Assembly (NCBI RefSeq): GCF_001637225.1
Contig: NZ_LVJI01000044.1
Location: forward strand, 1-64,000
Source of the DNA: Paenibacillus antarcticus
GTDB taxonomy: Bacteria > Bacillota > Bacilli > Paenibacillales > Paenibacillaceae
Direction of reading: 5' to 3'
DNA: 64,000 nucleotides
Positions 35,162-44,409 of the stretch are shown here, one piece after another; position 1 is the stretch's first letter; every line of letters starts with the position of its first letter. A program made the translations under genes and the position numbers. Under the pieces are notes generated by a model. That model did not search any database. It worked only from the letters and a program-made list of their open reading frames with translations, and was not told the DNA's origin.

Positions 35162-35731
35162 CTATAATTGGTCTAATTGCTTCAATACCTCTAAGTAAAG
35201 TTGCTCTTCAAGTTCTGCTTGTTTCTTCGCCAAAGATTGACGCTTTCTCAAAAAGAAATACGCCTTTCCAATCATCCGTTGTTTTTCAATGCCTGGTAGC
35301 ATGATTTCCAACTCTTTCAAAAGAGCCGGAGTTAATTTGGGTATAGTACTTCCCTGCATGGAAATTGCCATTTGTTTTTTCATTGAGTATGATTCATTTA
35401 GTGCATAGCATAAATATCTTCTATCCAATTGATCATGTTCAATAACGAGTTTCGCAAAATTTTGATTTATGATCTTTCCTTGGTTTGAGTCACTTACGAT
35501 CCCAGCCTTAGAACTAACAAAGCTGAACACAACATCTCCAACACTGCTCAAATAGCCTTCTTGATGATTTGAATTTCCAATATAAGAGCTAGCTTGTGAG
35601 TCCAGAAATGAGCCATCCAAATCATTTATTAAATCCTCATATGAATAGGCAAGTAAAGTTAGATCATTTTTCTTACTTCCTCTGGACAGGTTTCTTCCGA
35701 TTTTAACCGTTATAATATCTTCAAGTTTCAT
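35162..35731 (-). CDS. Half-size type I specificity subunit (single recognition domain)
   Basis: The 189-residue protein has one HsdS-like recognition domain (QGSTIPKLTPALLKELEIM) and one helical arm (KRQSLAKKQAELEEQLYLEV), half of a normal HsdS. It has its own ribosome binding site (AGAGGA) and a clean start, so it is not simply a broken end. It is first in the hsd operon. Two copies could dimerise to give a palindromic target, or it could mix with the full HsdS; either would change which DNA is methylated. This is inference from known split-S systems. Confidence 0.8.
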   Translation of the reverse strand: MKLEDIITVKIGRNLSRGSKKNDLTLLAYSYEDLINDLDGSFLDSQASSYIGNSNHQEGYLSSVGDVVFSFVSSKAGIVSDSNQGKIINQNFAKLVIEHDQLDRRYLCYALNESYSMKKQMAISMQGSTIPKLTPALLKELEIMLPGIEKQRMIGKAYFFLRKRQSLAKKQAELEEQLYLEVLKQLDQL

Positions 35732-36360
35732 ACACTGTCCTCTTCAAAGTATTTATTAAAATTCACTTCTATTCACCTGCTGTTGAAGCATATCACTCTG
35801 AAAAAAACCAGTCAATAATTCATATGTAATTTTCACGAATTACACGTAATGATATTAGATGACTATTATGTCCCGTTAATTTTAGGGCGTGTACTCAAAT
35901 CCTACTTGAGCCAGACTCGATAGTTATAATGTATCAATTATTCACTAAATCCCACTTATATCCACTTGTATCCCCTTGCCCTTATATTCATTCTGTATCA
36001 CAAATCAACTCGCATAATCCTCATTACGTATCATTCCGACCGGAGTGTGACCTACCCAGCTCTATGGCTCGAACGATGTAAATGCAGGCTCCTGTAAACT
36101 CTTCTGCAAAAAAGTAGCCTCTGCTTGTGATACGGTTCAGCTTATTACAATTAAACTAATCTACCCGTTAGTTTGAAACCCTCATTGCGCATATGTACGA
36201 AAAAGGACCGGGGATGCTTTCCCTCGGTCCTCACTTGCACGGTGCTTCCGCTACAGATCAATATTATAACTTTGTGGTAATGTTTTTCAACAACAATACT
36301 CACATTCCCACCAAGACTTTATTTCCGGCTTCGGTGCCAGCCCCGTTAGCATATTACTGT
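35732..36360. other. Intergenic region with cassette repeats i and j
   Basis: No gene is seen. Weak (35861-35883, TGTCCCGTTAATTTT) and good (36151-36177, CTACCCGTTAGTTTGAA) copies of the cassette core occur, the latter beginning TTAAACTAA. A hairpin at 36204-36231 (AGGACCG/CGGTCCT) with TTTTTC behind it on the minus strand reads as a terminator, and a short CCCCGTTAGC match lies at 36341-36350. Confidence 0.5.
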
Positions 36361-36970
36361 TGATCACTTATGCGCGCTTGAACGTCGGATCCCACTCAAC
36401 ATACCTCTTATCCGACAGGCTGCGGAGAGCGTGCCGTACTTGTCTGTCCCTCCCGCCTGCCGACCACCCTCGTAAGTATCGCCATGTCCAAGATCGCCGC
36501 ATTCTCCCGGTTGTGTTCCATAGGATCCACAGCACCTTACGCCCATTATCATCTAGCACGAATGATCACCAGTTCCAGGGCCAGAACATTATCTATCAGG
36601 AAAGTAGGAAGCGTAGCAGTGCGCTTTGATCAGATTACCCTGGATGGATAGAACTCGGATAATGCGCTTGGTAATCTTCTTATCCGATCTACATATATCA
36701 TGTTGATGGTGCGGCCGATGCATTTTTCGATTTGGTTCATCTAACCAACCCCAAAAAGGAACATCCATTCTCATTATAAACTTGAACAGGTTTGTTCCGA
36801 CGGTCGTTCGCAATCGCATGCATCCTAGAAATTTTCGACCCGAATTCGCTGAATGCCATTGCCTGCAGGATGAATGCAGTCTATTGCGATTGTCCGCAGA
36901 AATTAAAGGCTGCCCTTTAAGGATGGTAGCCGTTGTTATCTCGCCGGCTAAGCACTTATTCAAGTAACGT
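36361..36970 (-). pseudogene. Cluster of decayed small genes
   Basis: Several minus-strand frames carry protein-like pieces broken by shifts. IEKCIGRTINMIYVD in one frame continues as KKITKRIIRVLSIQGNLIKA in another, then IDNVLALELVIIRAR, resembling short WYL-like proteins of Paenibacillus. A 40-codon frame (MAFSEFGSKISRMHAIANDR) ends on the ATG of that unit. A winged-helix-like tail (RQVRHALRSLSDKRYVEWDP) lies further on. None is intact. Confidence 0.45.
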
Positions 36971-36983
36971 TCCCTATATCACC

Positions 36984-37015
36984 AAAAAAGGTGTGTTTCC
37001 TTATGCAAACACACC
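36984..37015 (-). terminator. Terminator of the island ligA
   Basis: A perfect 9-bp stem (GGTGTGTTT and complement, 8-base loop) followed by TTTTTT on the minus strand lies 24 bases behind the ligA stop. It would stop the host pcrB-pcrA-ligA transcript after the replacement ligase. Confidence 0.9.
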
Positions 37016-37038
37016 AAGCTCTTGATTCCCGTATTTAT

Positions 37039-39030
37039 TTACTGTACCATCTTGTTGAATTCTTCTTCGTCAATTATTTTAACGCCTAAATCCTCTGCTT
37101 TTGTTAATTTACTTCCTGCTTCTTCTCCCGCAAGGACAAATGACGTTTTCTTGGAAACGCTACCCGATACTTTGCCACCGTGCATTTGTATTAATCGCGC
37201 AGCTTCGTCTCTCTTTAGATTTGGCAGCGTTCCGGTAATAACAAATGTTTTCCCAGTAAATCTGTCGTCTTTGCTTTTATCTGATACTTTTGATTTGGTA
37301 TTAACACCAGCCTTTTTCAGTTTATCAATTAAGGCTCCCGTGCTGTTAAGACTAAAGAAATTCAAAACACTATTGGCAACCGTCTCACCAAAATCCGGTA
37401 ACATAATTAATTGATCGTAGGTAGCGTTATTAATTTCGTCTATATCTGCAAAATTAGAAGTCAACGCCCTTGCTGTTTGCTTTCCTACATTCTTTATTCC
37501 GAATCCTGTAATTAGCTGGTCCAAATCATTTTCTTTTGATTTATCAATAGCATTTAGAAGGTTATCAACCGACTTTTCCCGTCCAACTATCCCTTTCTCA
37601 ATTAGCACATCCCGATATTCCTTGAGGTGATAAATATCTGCGATATTTTTTATATATCCTTCAGACATGAGAGAATCGACTGAACTTGGCCCAAACCCTT
37701 CTATATCCATCGCAACTTTGGAAGCAAAATATGTGATACCCCTGATCAATTGGGCTAAGCATTCGTTCCCACCACAACGAGTATCCGCACCATTGTCATC
37801 TCTCACGGTTGGAGAATTACATATTGGACATGTGTCGGGGATCATGTACTTGATTGCATTGGTTGGTCTTTTTTCAGGAACACTTCTGATTACCTCGGGA
37901 ATGATGTCACCGGCCTTTTGAATGACAACGGTGTCACCAATTCTTATATCCTTAGCATCTATATAGTCTTGATTATGCAAGGATGCTTTTGAAACAGTAG
38001 TACCTGCCAATTTGACAGGCGTTAATATGGCTAAAGGAGCTAATCTGCCAGTACGCCCTACTTGTACTTTGATGTCTTCTACAACGGTCTCCTTTTGTTC
38101 TGGAGGATATTTAAAGGCAATTGCCCATCTGGGAACTTTGCTAGTGCTGCCTAATACTCTTCTATCGTCTAAATTATCAACCTTTACAACCGCTCCATCT
38201 ATGCCAAATGGCAATTTCCATCTTTTTTCTCCAATTGCTGAAATACTTTCCCAAACCTCATCTGCATTTGAGCAAATTTCATAGTCAGGTACAACTGGGA
38301 ACCCTAGTGAATTTAACCATTCAAATGATTCGGCATGGGAGGCAAACTCTCTACCTTCTGATATTTCAAGATTAAAGACAAAAATATCAAGGTTTCGTTC
38401 CCTAACAATATATGGGTCTAATTGCCTTAGGGATCCTGCCGCTAAATTCCTCGCTGTTTTGTAAGTTTTCCCGCCGATCTCTTGTTGATTTTGCATTATC
38501 TTTTCAAATGCTTCATTTGACATGTAGACCTCCCCTCGAACTTCTACATAGGGTAAGGCCGTAGGGATTGTTTCAGGTATGGATTTAATTTCCAATAAAT
38601 TTTCATAAACCGATTCGCCTTCTTCACCATTGCCTCTGGTAATACCTTCTACTAACTTTCCTTCTCGGTATCTTATCAAAACCGACAAACCGTCAATTTT
38701 CAACTCAACTACAAATTTTGGATTAGGAATTTGGGACTTGACCTTCTCCACAAAGGCATAAATTTCATCTTTGGTAAATGCGTCCTGAAGACTTATAACC
38801 GGAACATCATGTCTTACTTTTCTAAGCTCACGCTTTACCGCGCCCCCCACTTTTTTTGTAGGGGAATCAGAACTATTGATTTCCGGATATTGTGCTTCAA
38901 GTTTTTTTAATTCATTAGAAAGTTGGTCATATTCATAATCAGTAATTTCTTGCTGATCCAAATCATAGTACTTTTCATTGTGGTATTTTACCTGTGATCT
39001 TAAATTCTCAATCTGTTCTTTCACATTCAT
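37039..39030 (-). CDS. ligA: Complete NAD+-dependent DNA ligase carried by the island
   Basis: The 663-residue enzyme is complete: domain Ia (EITDYEYDQL), the adenylation motif VELKIDGLSV (Lys ~112), RGNGEEGE, the OB-fold entry VGRTGRLAP, a four-cysteine zinc finger (CPIC, CGGNEC), helix-hairpin-helix repeats and a BRCT domain (GKTFVITGTLPNLK). It seals nicks during replication and repair using NAD+. It is clearly divergent from the disrupted host ligA, so it is not a duplication of it. The ATG at 39030 follows GGGGGT; a GTG three codons earlier overlaps that site. It sits directly behind the host 5' fragment, same strand, and ends in a strong terminator, so host transcription probably supplies it. 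It very likely replaces the lost essential function. Confidence 0.95.
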   Translation of the reverse strand: MNVKEQIENLRSQVKYHNEKYYDLDQQEITDYEYDQLSNELKKLEAQYPEINSSDSPTKKVGGAVKRELRKVRHDVPVISLQDAFTKDEIYAFVEKVKSQIPNPKFVVELKIDGLSVLIRYREGKLVEGITRGNGEEGESVYENLLEIKSIPETIPTALPYVEVRGEVYMSNEAFEKIMQNQQEIGGKTYKTARNLAAGSLRQLDPYIVRERNLDIFVFNLEISEGREFASHAESFEWLNSLGFPVVPDYEICSNADEVWESISAIGEKRWKLPFGIDGAVVKVDNLDDRRVLGSTSKVPRWAIAFKYPPEQKETVVEDIKVQVGRTGRLAPLAILTPVKLAGTTVSKASLHNQDYIDAKDIRIGDTVVIQKAGDIIPEVIRSVPEKRPTNAIKYMIPDTCPICNSPTVRDDNGADTRCGGNECLAQLIRGITYFASKVAMDIEGFGPSSVDSLMSEGYIKNIADIYHLKEYRDVLIEKGIVGREKSVDNLLNAIDKSKENDLDQLITGFGIKNVGKQTARALTSNFADIDEINNATYDQLIMLPDFGETVANSVLNFFSLNSTGALIDKLKKAGVNTKSKVSDKSKDDRFTGKTFVITGTLPNLKRDEAARLIQMHGGKVSGSVSKKTSFVLAGEEAGSKLTKAEDLGVKIIDEEEFNKMVQ

Positions 39031-39051
39031 AATAATCACACCCCCACTTTC

Positions 39052-39206
39052 TTAAACAAAAGTCATCGTAGAAAAGGTATATATTTCGTTCATTTCGTTT
39101 ACTTCCACATTGTATTAAACAAAAGTATCAACTGCCTTTATTAACTATATTATTTCAATAATTACACGGTTAATAACTTTTGTTTGTTAAAATATACTTA
39201 TTGCCG
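39052..39206 (-). repeat. Right end of island: terminal and subterminal repeats
   Basis: Reading inward (minus strand), the end starts ATAAGTATATTTTAA (complement of 39187-39201), then a variant ACTTTTGTTTGTTAA in the opposite direction (39176-39190), then two inward copies of ACTTTTGTTTAA (complement of 39115-39126 and 39052-39063). Host ligA resumes at 39203. One inward copy exists at the left end. The layout fits core plus arm sites of a tyrosine recombinase. Confidence 0.7.
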
Positions 39207-40207
39207 GTACGTCCTACTTCCCAAGAGACAGATTCCAACACCGTAGTTGTCTCTTCAGCTTCAAACTTGTATGCAACGGCCCAACGAGGAAATTTATCAG
39301 TGTACCCAAGCACACCTCTTGTTTCCATATCGACAACCTTGATAACCGCTCCATCAATGAGATAATCCAGACCCGAACGACTTTCCACAATCTTGGCCAA
39401 CTCTTCCGTTACATCATCGAAATTCTCGAAATACGTAATAAATGGGTTGACCTTAAATTGATTCTTTCGTAAAAAGTCCATCATCTCCCGATGATTTGCA
39501 AACATGTTCGCATCGCTATAACCTACATTGTAGAAATACGCACTTAATCGACGTGAGGCAGTAGCCTTCGGGTTCAAGTTACGAAGCGCACCCGCTGCTG
39601 CGTTACGTGCATTCTTAAGCGGCTCTGCTGCCGTTAGATTGTAGTTACTCAAAACAGATAAATTCATAATCCCTTCACCTTGGACTTCAATCGTGCCTTC
39701 AGAGAATGGAATCGTAAGTGGTACAGACTTGATCGTCTTGACTTGAGCAAGGATACCTTCACCAACAACACCATTACCACGGGTCGCTGCCTGAACTAAT
39801 CTTCCGTCCTGATAAGTCAGATTAAGCGTTAATCCGTCGAACTTCAGTTCAACCGCGTAACATGGATTAGGTAACGGATTATCTGGATTCTTACTGTTAT
39901 AATCCGTAACTAATTTGATCACACGGTTATTCCAATTACGAAGTTGGTCGATATTCTGAGCTTTATCCAGACTCCAGAGCGGTGAGAGGTGACGATGAGG
40001 CTCAAAGCCTCGTAGCAACTCCCCTCCTACTCGCTGTGTTGGAGAATCAGGAAGCATTATGCCACTATCCTTCTCAAGTTGAACCAACTGATCGTACAGA
40101 AGGTCATACTCCTTATCGCTTACGAGAGGTGTGTCCATCGTATAGTAATGATAATTATACTTGTTAAGCTCAGCTACGAGCTGCTCCATGGTATGCATTG
40201 AATCCAT
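39170..40207 (-). pseudogene. ligA: Disrupted host DNA ligase, 5' fragment (adenylation domain)
   Basis: The N-terminal 335 residues of host LigA are intact: domain Ia (YNYHYYTMD, DKEYDLLYDQL), the adenylation lysine in VELKFDGLTL, TRGNGVVGEG and the NAD+ site up to SWEVGRTG at the OB-fold entry. The last ten residues (NKYILTNKSY) come from the island, then a stop. The ATG at 40207 is preceded by GGAGGG; an upstream ATG overlaps it. The fragment keeps everything needed for self-adenylation but lacks the OB fold, zinc finger and BRCT, so it cannot ligate. It may still be expressed behind pcrA. Confidence 0.93.
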
Positions 40208-40253
40208 GCGGGCGTATCCCTCCGTCATTCAATTGAAATTCGCTCTATTCTAT

Positions 40254-42566
40254 TTACTCTACTTTGGTAATCGGTGCAAATCCCGCTAACAGGCGCTTCA
40301 CTCCAACAGGTGCCGGGAAAGCTATTTGTAACTCCGTATCATTCCCACTACCTTTTATTGAAACGATGACACCAACGCCCCATTTACCATGGGAGACCTT
40401 ATCCCCTGCTTTGAGAGAAGCTGGATCAGCAGCACTTCCTGCTGCTACGGTATTGGCCTTCATCGAAGTGGTTACTGTTACGCGACTCTGTGGAGATGAC
40501 GCCGAAGCAGTAGATCCACCTTTGCCGAAATTACTACCTCCACTGCTACCTAAACTACGGCCTCCATACGAACCACCACTATTGCCATTTCGCTGATAGC
40601 GGTCACGATCGCGAGTCATCACGGTGTCTTCCTTAAGCTCGTCTGGAATCTCTTCTAGAAAACGAGATGGTTTATTCGCTGTCGTCCGTCCGAACAAGGT
40701 ACGCATTTGAGCACAAGAAAGGAATAACTGTTTCTCTGCTCGTGTGATACCCACATAAGCAAGGCGACGTTCCTCTTCAAGTTCATCATTATCAGTAAAC
40801 GAACGGCTATGCGGGAACACTCCTTCTTCCATCCCGATAATGAAAACAACTGGGAACTCCAATCCCTTGGCACTATGCATCGTCATGAGGATGACGTTAT
40901 CCTCTTCTTCCTCTGGATCATCATTCACACTATCGATGTCAGCAATTAATGCTAGATCTGTTAAGAACGAAACTAATGTTTTATCTTCATTATTCTTCTC
41001 AAACTCCTGCGTTACAGACAAGAACTCATCTATATTCTCTAGACGGGAACGCGACTCAAGGGTCTTCTCATTGTCGAGTTCAATACGGTATTTAGATAAT
41101 TCAAGGATTTGTTCCGTTAGTTCAGTTACGGATAAGTATTCCACCATGCGGTGTAAAGATTCGATCATATCGTAGAATCCTACAAGTGCATCACGTGTAC
41201 GTCCCGCAAATCCTAGGTCATCCACGTACTGCAATACACGGAAGATCGAAGTGCCACGCTCTGAAGCAGCAGCTGCAAGCTTCGCAACCGTCGTATCACC
41301 AATAGCTCTCTTCGGTACGTTAATAATTCTAGTTAAACTGATATCATCATCAGGATTGGATAAGAGCTTCAAGTATCCCAGTAGATCTTTAATTTCTTTA
41401 CGATCATAGAACTTAATACCGCCCACAATCTGATATGGAATATCTGATTTGATCAGAATTTCCTCTATGACCCGAGACTGTGCGTTCGTACGGTACAGGA
41501 TGGCATGATTCTGGTAAGATTGACCTTCTTTTATATTCTTACTAATCTCTGAAGTAACAAAATAACCTTCATCATGTTCTGAATTCGCACGATATACTTT
41601 AATCTTCGCGCCTTCCCCTTTATCCGTCCACAACTTCTTAGGTTTACGTCCTGTATTCAGGTTAATCACTTCGTTCGCAGCATTCAGAATGTTCGACGTT
41701 GAGCGATAGTTCTGCTCTAGGAATATCGTCTGTGCTTCCGGATAATCCTTCTCAAAGTTCAAGATATTGCTGATATCCGCACCGCGCCAGCGATAGATCG
41801 ATTGATCACTATCTCCAACTACACAAATACGCTGATGCCCCTCTGCCAACATGCGACATAACATATACTGTGCACGGTTGGTATCTTGATATTCGTCAAC
41901 GTGGATATACTGGAACTTTTTCTGATAGAAATCAAGCACTTCAGGTACATCCCTAAACAATTGAATGGTAGTCATAATAAGATCATCGAAATCTAGTGAG
42001 TTATTGAACTTGAGACGTCTTTGGTACATTTTATAAACCTTGGCTGCCAACTCTTCGAAATAATCCGAGGCCTTCTGTTCGAATTGGTCCGGTAATAGAA
42101 GTTCGTTCTTAGCAGAACTAATGATTGCCTGGATGGCTTTCGGTTCAAATTTCTTCGTATCCATGTTCAATTCCTTCATACAACCACGGATAACCGACAA
42201 TTGATCTGTAGAATCAAGAATAGAGAAGCTTGATGAGAATCCAATCCGTTCAATATCTTTACGTAAAATACGAACACACATGGAGTGGAAAGTTGATACC
42301 CAAATGTCTCGTCCTTCTCGCCCAACAAGCTTCGATACCCGCTCCTGCATCTCACGTGCTGCTTTGTTGGTAAAAGTAATCGCCAGAATAGCCCATGGTG
42401 GTGCTTTACGCTCAGCAATAAGGTATGCGATCCGATGCGTTAACACACGCGTCTTTCCACTCCCCGCTCCTGCCATAATCAATAGCGGTTTCTCTGTAGC
42501 CAGAACCGCTTGTTGTTGCGGTGGATTAAGTCGTTTGATTCCTTCATGTATGTCAATAGGTTGCAT
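40254..42566 (-). CDS. pcrA: ATP-dependent DNA helicase PcrA/UvrD
   Basis: The 770-residue superfamily 1A helicase starts LNPPQQQAVLATEKPLL, with Walker A MAGAGSGKTRVL (~33), VDEYQDTN, GDSDQSIYRWRGA, the VILMTMHSAKGLEFPVVF motif V/Va and a VGITRAEKQL motif VI. Its C-terminal tail (GDKVSHGKWGVGVIV) is the RNA-polymerase-binding KOW-like domain of PcrA. It acts in repair and in clearing replication obstacles and is essential in Bacillales. The ATG is chosen because AAAGGAG lies nine bases upstream; a GTG two codons earlier is too close. It is between pcrB and the ligA 5' fragment, the usual order. Confidence 0.96.
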   Translation of the reverse strand: MQPIDIHEGIKRLNPPQQQAVLATEKPLLIMAGAGSGKTRVLTHRIAYLIAERKAPPWAILAITFTNKAAREMQERVSKLVGREGRDIWVSTFHSMCVRILRKDIERIGFSSSFSILDSTDQLSVIRGCMKELNMDTKKFEPKAIQAIISSAKNELLLPDQFEQKASDYFEELAAKVYKMYQRRLKFNNSLDFDDLIMTTIQLFRDVPEVLDFYQKKFQYIHVDEYQDTNRAQYMLCRMLAEGHQRICVVGDSDQSIYRWRGADISNILNFEKDYPEAQTIFLEQNYRSTSNILNAANEVINLNTGRKPKKLWTDKGEGAKIKVYRANSEHDEGYFVTSEISKNIKEGQSYQNHAILYRTNAQSRVIEEILIKSDIPYQIVGGIKFYDRKEIKDLLGYLKLLSNPDDDISLTRIINVPKRAIGDTTVAKLAAAASERGTSIFRVLQYVDDLGFAGRTRDALVGFYDMIESLHRMVEYLSVTELTEQILELSKYRIELDNEKTLESRSRLENIDEFLSVTQEFEKNNEDKTLVSFLTDLALIADIDSVNDDPEEEEDNVILMTMHSAKGLEFPVVFIIGMEEGVFPHSRSFTDNDELEEERRLAYVGITRAEKQLFLSCAQMRTLFGRTTANKPSRFLEEIPDELKEDTVMTRDRDRYQRNGNSGGSYGGRSLGSSGGSNFGKGGSTASASSPQSRVTVTTSMKANTVAAGSAADPASLKAGDKVSHGKWGVGVIVSIKGSGNDTELQIAFPAPVGVKRLLAGFAPITKVE

Positions 42567-42632
42567 GCGCACATGCTCCTTTCAAATATCTATATTGTGG
42601 TGGTGATTCAGGTCAAGACATTATTAAGTCGT

Positions 42633-43319
42633 TCACTTCACAGCTAATACAGTCTGTAATGCTTGCTCCAAATCCTCATAAATAATATTGCCTACAACAA
42701 TCGTATCACTAACCGATGCTGCTTGCTTAGCTGTATTAAGGTCTTTAATTCCTCCGCCGTAGATCAATTGAGCGCTCGTTAGCTTCTGGTGTACGCCTCT
42801 AACCGTCTCCATATCACCGAAAGTACCACTGTATTCCAAGTACACGACTGGCAATGACATTAACCTGTCCGCAACTTGCGCATATGCAATCGTGCCTGAT
42901 GTATCAAGTAATGTATTCGCCCCCGTAAGACGCGCCACTGCGGAGTCTGGATTCAGCACGATATAACCTTCGGTAACGAGTAGTTCCCAAGGAATCATAT
43001 AGCCATAACGGTCAATCGCCTGCTGTTGGTGCCCTACAATCCAAGAAGGATCAGAACTATTAAGTACCATCGGTATCATATAGAGATCGAATCCTGGCAC
43101 AATAGCTTCCATATCAGATACTTCTTGCACACAGGGCAATTCATAACTTCTTATACGAGACAATAGATCTACCGTATTCTCATAAGTTACTCCTGTAGAG
43201 CCTCCCACCATTATAGCATCCGTACCAGACAGACATACCCTATTTAGACTCTGATCATCTAAATTACGATCTGGATCGAGCTTAAATATATGCCTCCAAG
43301 ACTTCAACATTTCCTTCAA
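42633..43319 (-). CDS. pcrB: Heptaprenylglyceryl phosphate synthase
   Basis: The 228-residue TIM-barrel enzyme has the PcrB/GGGPS pattern: FKLDPDRNLDD, DAIMVGGSTGV, YLEYSGTFGD and LIYGGGIKDLNTAKQA with the phosphate-binding GGGI loop and VVGNIIYED. It transfers a heptaprenyl chain to sn-glycerol-1-phosphate, giving archaeal-type ether-lipid precursors in Bacillales. GGAGG lies eight bases before a TTG start; an ATG three codons later is the alternative. It is the first gene of the pcrB-pcrA-ligA operon. Confidence 0.93.
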   Translation of the reverse strand: MKEMLKSWRHIFKLDPDRNLDDQSLNRVCLSGTDAIMVGGSTGVTYENTVDLLSRIRSYELPCVQEVSDMEAIVPGFDLYMIPMVLNSSDPSWIVGHQQQAIDRYGYMIPWELLVTEGYIVLNPDSAVARLTGANTLLDTSGTIAYAQVADRLMSLPVVYLEYSGTFGDMETVRGVHQKLTSAQLIYGGGIKDLNTAKQAASVSDTIVVGNIIYEDLEQALQTVLAVK

Positions 43320-43433
43320 CCTTCATACCTCCACGCATCATCTTAAAGCTATAAATCTAGTCTATGATAGTGAGGGGGTAGTGTCAATCTGTTCGCATTG
43401 AATACGAACAATATATTTATGTTCAATAAACAC

Positions 43434-43475
43434 AAGAAATATGCCAAAACTCCTGAAAGAGTAGGCATATTTCTT
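43434..43475. terminator. Terminator downstream of the GDPD-like gene
   Basis: AAGAAATATGCC pairs perfectly with GGCATATTTCTT across an 18-base loop. It lies 20 bases behind the GDPD-like stop and just upstream of pcrB. Confidence 0.8.
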
Positions 43476-43494
43476 CTAACATCTTGAATCATGT

Positions 43495-44409
43495 TTATTT
43501 CGAACCCAGTAGATACCACTTATTCGCAGAGTTCAGGACTAGCTCAGATAGATCGTCCGTATAGAAACCATAGATGCCCATCTTCTCATACTTCTTCATG
43601 TCTGCGATGTCGTTAATCGTATGTACATACGTAACTACGCCTACTTTGTTAAGTTCTGAGACGAAACTTTTGCTCGTGCGATTCTCTGGCATCGTAACAC
43701 CGGTAATCTTCTTATTCTTCGCAACGAAATCAATCACTTCTTGATCCGTATCTTTGGACGCATATAAAGTATAAATAATAGACGGGAACTCATATACTCC
43801 CTGCACTGTCTTTAGCATCGGCTGATCGTAAATTTGTGGAATAATTCTCTGGAGTAGCTTAGGGTTACGACGTTGCTCTGCTTCTTTTACCATTAAATTC
43901 AATATCTCCACCTGTTGCTGTTCTTTCGTATCTGTCACGATATAGATATCTGGATATTCCTCCATGAGATCTAGGATGTCACCCCAATCTAGCGGTTTCA
44001 ATTTCCCTAAGATATCACTTTCTTTGAATTCCTTATGAGTCAGCGGAACTGCTTGACGATCTTCAGGAAGTTCCTCCTCTTGCTGAAGCTCCTTGGTCAT
44101 AGATTGTGTCCATTCATGTCGAGCTACCACTTGATTATCCTCTGTCAAAAGAAGGTCGACTTCAAATACTCTATTCCCTTGCTCATAATTCGCTACAAAA
44201 GCCTCGTATGAATTCGTATACGCTTGATTCTGAATGCTGCCCATGGCATGTGAGATGAGTTTATAATCTGTGAAGTTGGAATGACTACTATCAGTACTAA
44301 TATTTCTGCTACTTCCACTAGAATCTTCCGTAAAGGCAAAATACATAAGTAGCGTGGCCATTCCTATTAATATGACTACTGCAATTATTTTCCTCAAGAA
44401 TATCAACAA
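43495..44409 (-). CDS. Membrane-anchored glycerophosphodiester phosphodiesterase-like protein
   Basis: The 304-residue protein has one N-terminal membrane helix (FLRKIIAVVILIGMATLLMY) and an outward-facing TIM-barrel domain of the GDPD/PI-PLC-like superfamily: ISHAMGSIQNQAYTNS, FEVDLLLTEDNQVVARHEW and YIVTDTKEQQ. The usual HRG start motif is HAMG, but the E-x-D and catalytic His positions remain. It probably hydrolyses phosphodiesters of lipids or wall polymers outside the cell; the substrate is unknown. It stands alone with terminators on both sides. Confidence 0.75.
   Translation of the reverse strand: MLIFLRKIIAVVILIGMATLLMYFAFTEDSSGSSRNISTDSSHSNFTDYKLISHAMGSIQNQAYTNSYEAFVANYEQGNRVFEVDLLLTEDNQVVARHEWTQSMTKELQQEEELPEDRQAVPLTHKEFKESDILGKLKPLDWGDILDLMEEYPDIYIVTDTKEQQQVEILNLMVKEAEQRRNPKLLQRIIPQIYDQPMLKTVQGVYEFPSIIYTLYASKDTDQEVIDFVAKNKKITGVTMPENRTSKSFVSELNKVGVVTYVHTINDIADMKKYEKMGIYGFYTDDLSELVLNSANKWYLLGSK

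Larger units (their letters stand above)
2707..39204. mobile_element. 36.5-kb genomic island integrated in ligA
   Basis: Both edges fall inside the codons for the conserved Gly-Arg-Thr-Gly-Lys stretch of host ligA. At the left, host sequence stops after the Gly/Lys codons (2701-2709). At the right it resumes at the Gly codon (39203-39205). The ends share an imperfect inverted repeat and subterminal copies of ACTTTTGTTTAA. The island carries a tyrosine recombinase trio, several defence-type genes, a repeat-bounded cassette region and a complete replacement ligA at its right end. Exact crossover bases are uncertain by a few positions because the two junctions share only a short CC(C/G)G-like core. 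That the trio at 9-15 kb moves the whole island is inferred; no other recombinase is present. Confidence 0.9.
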
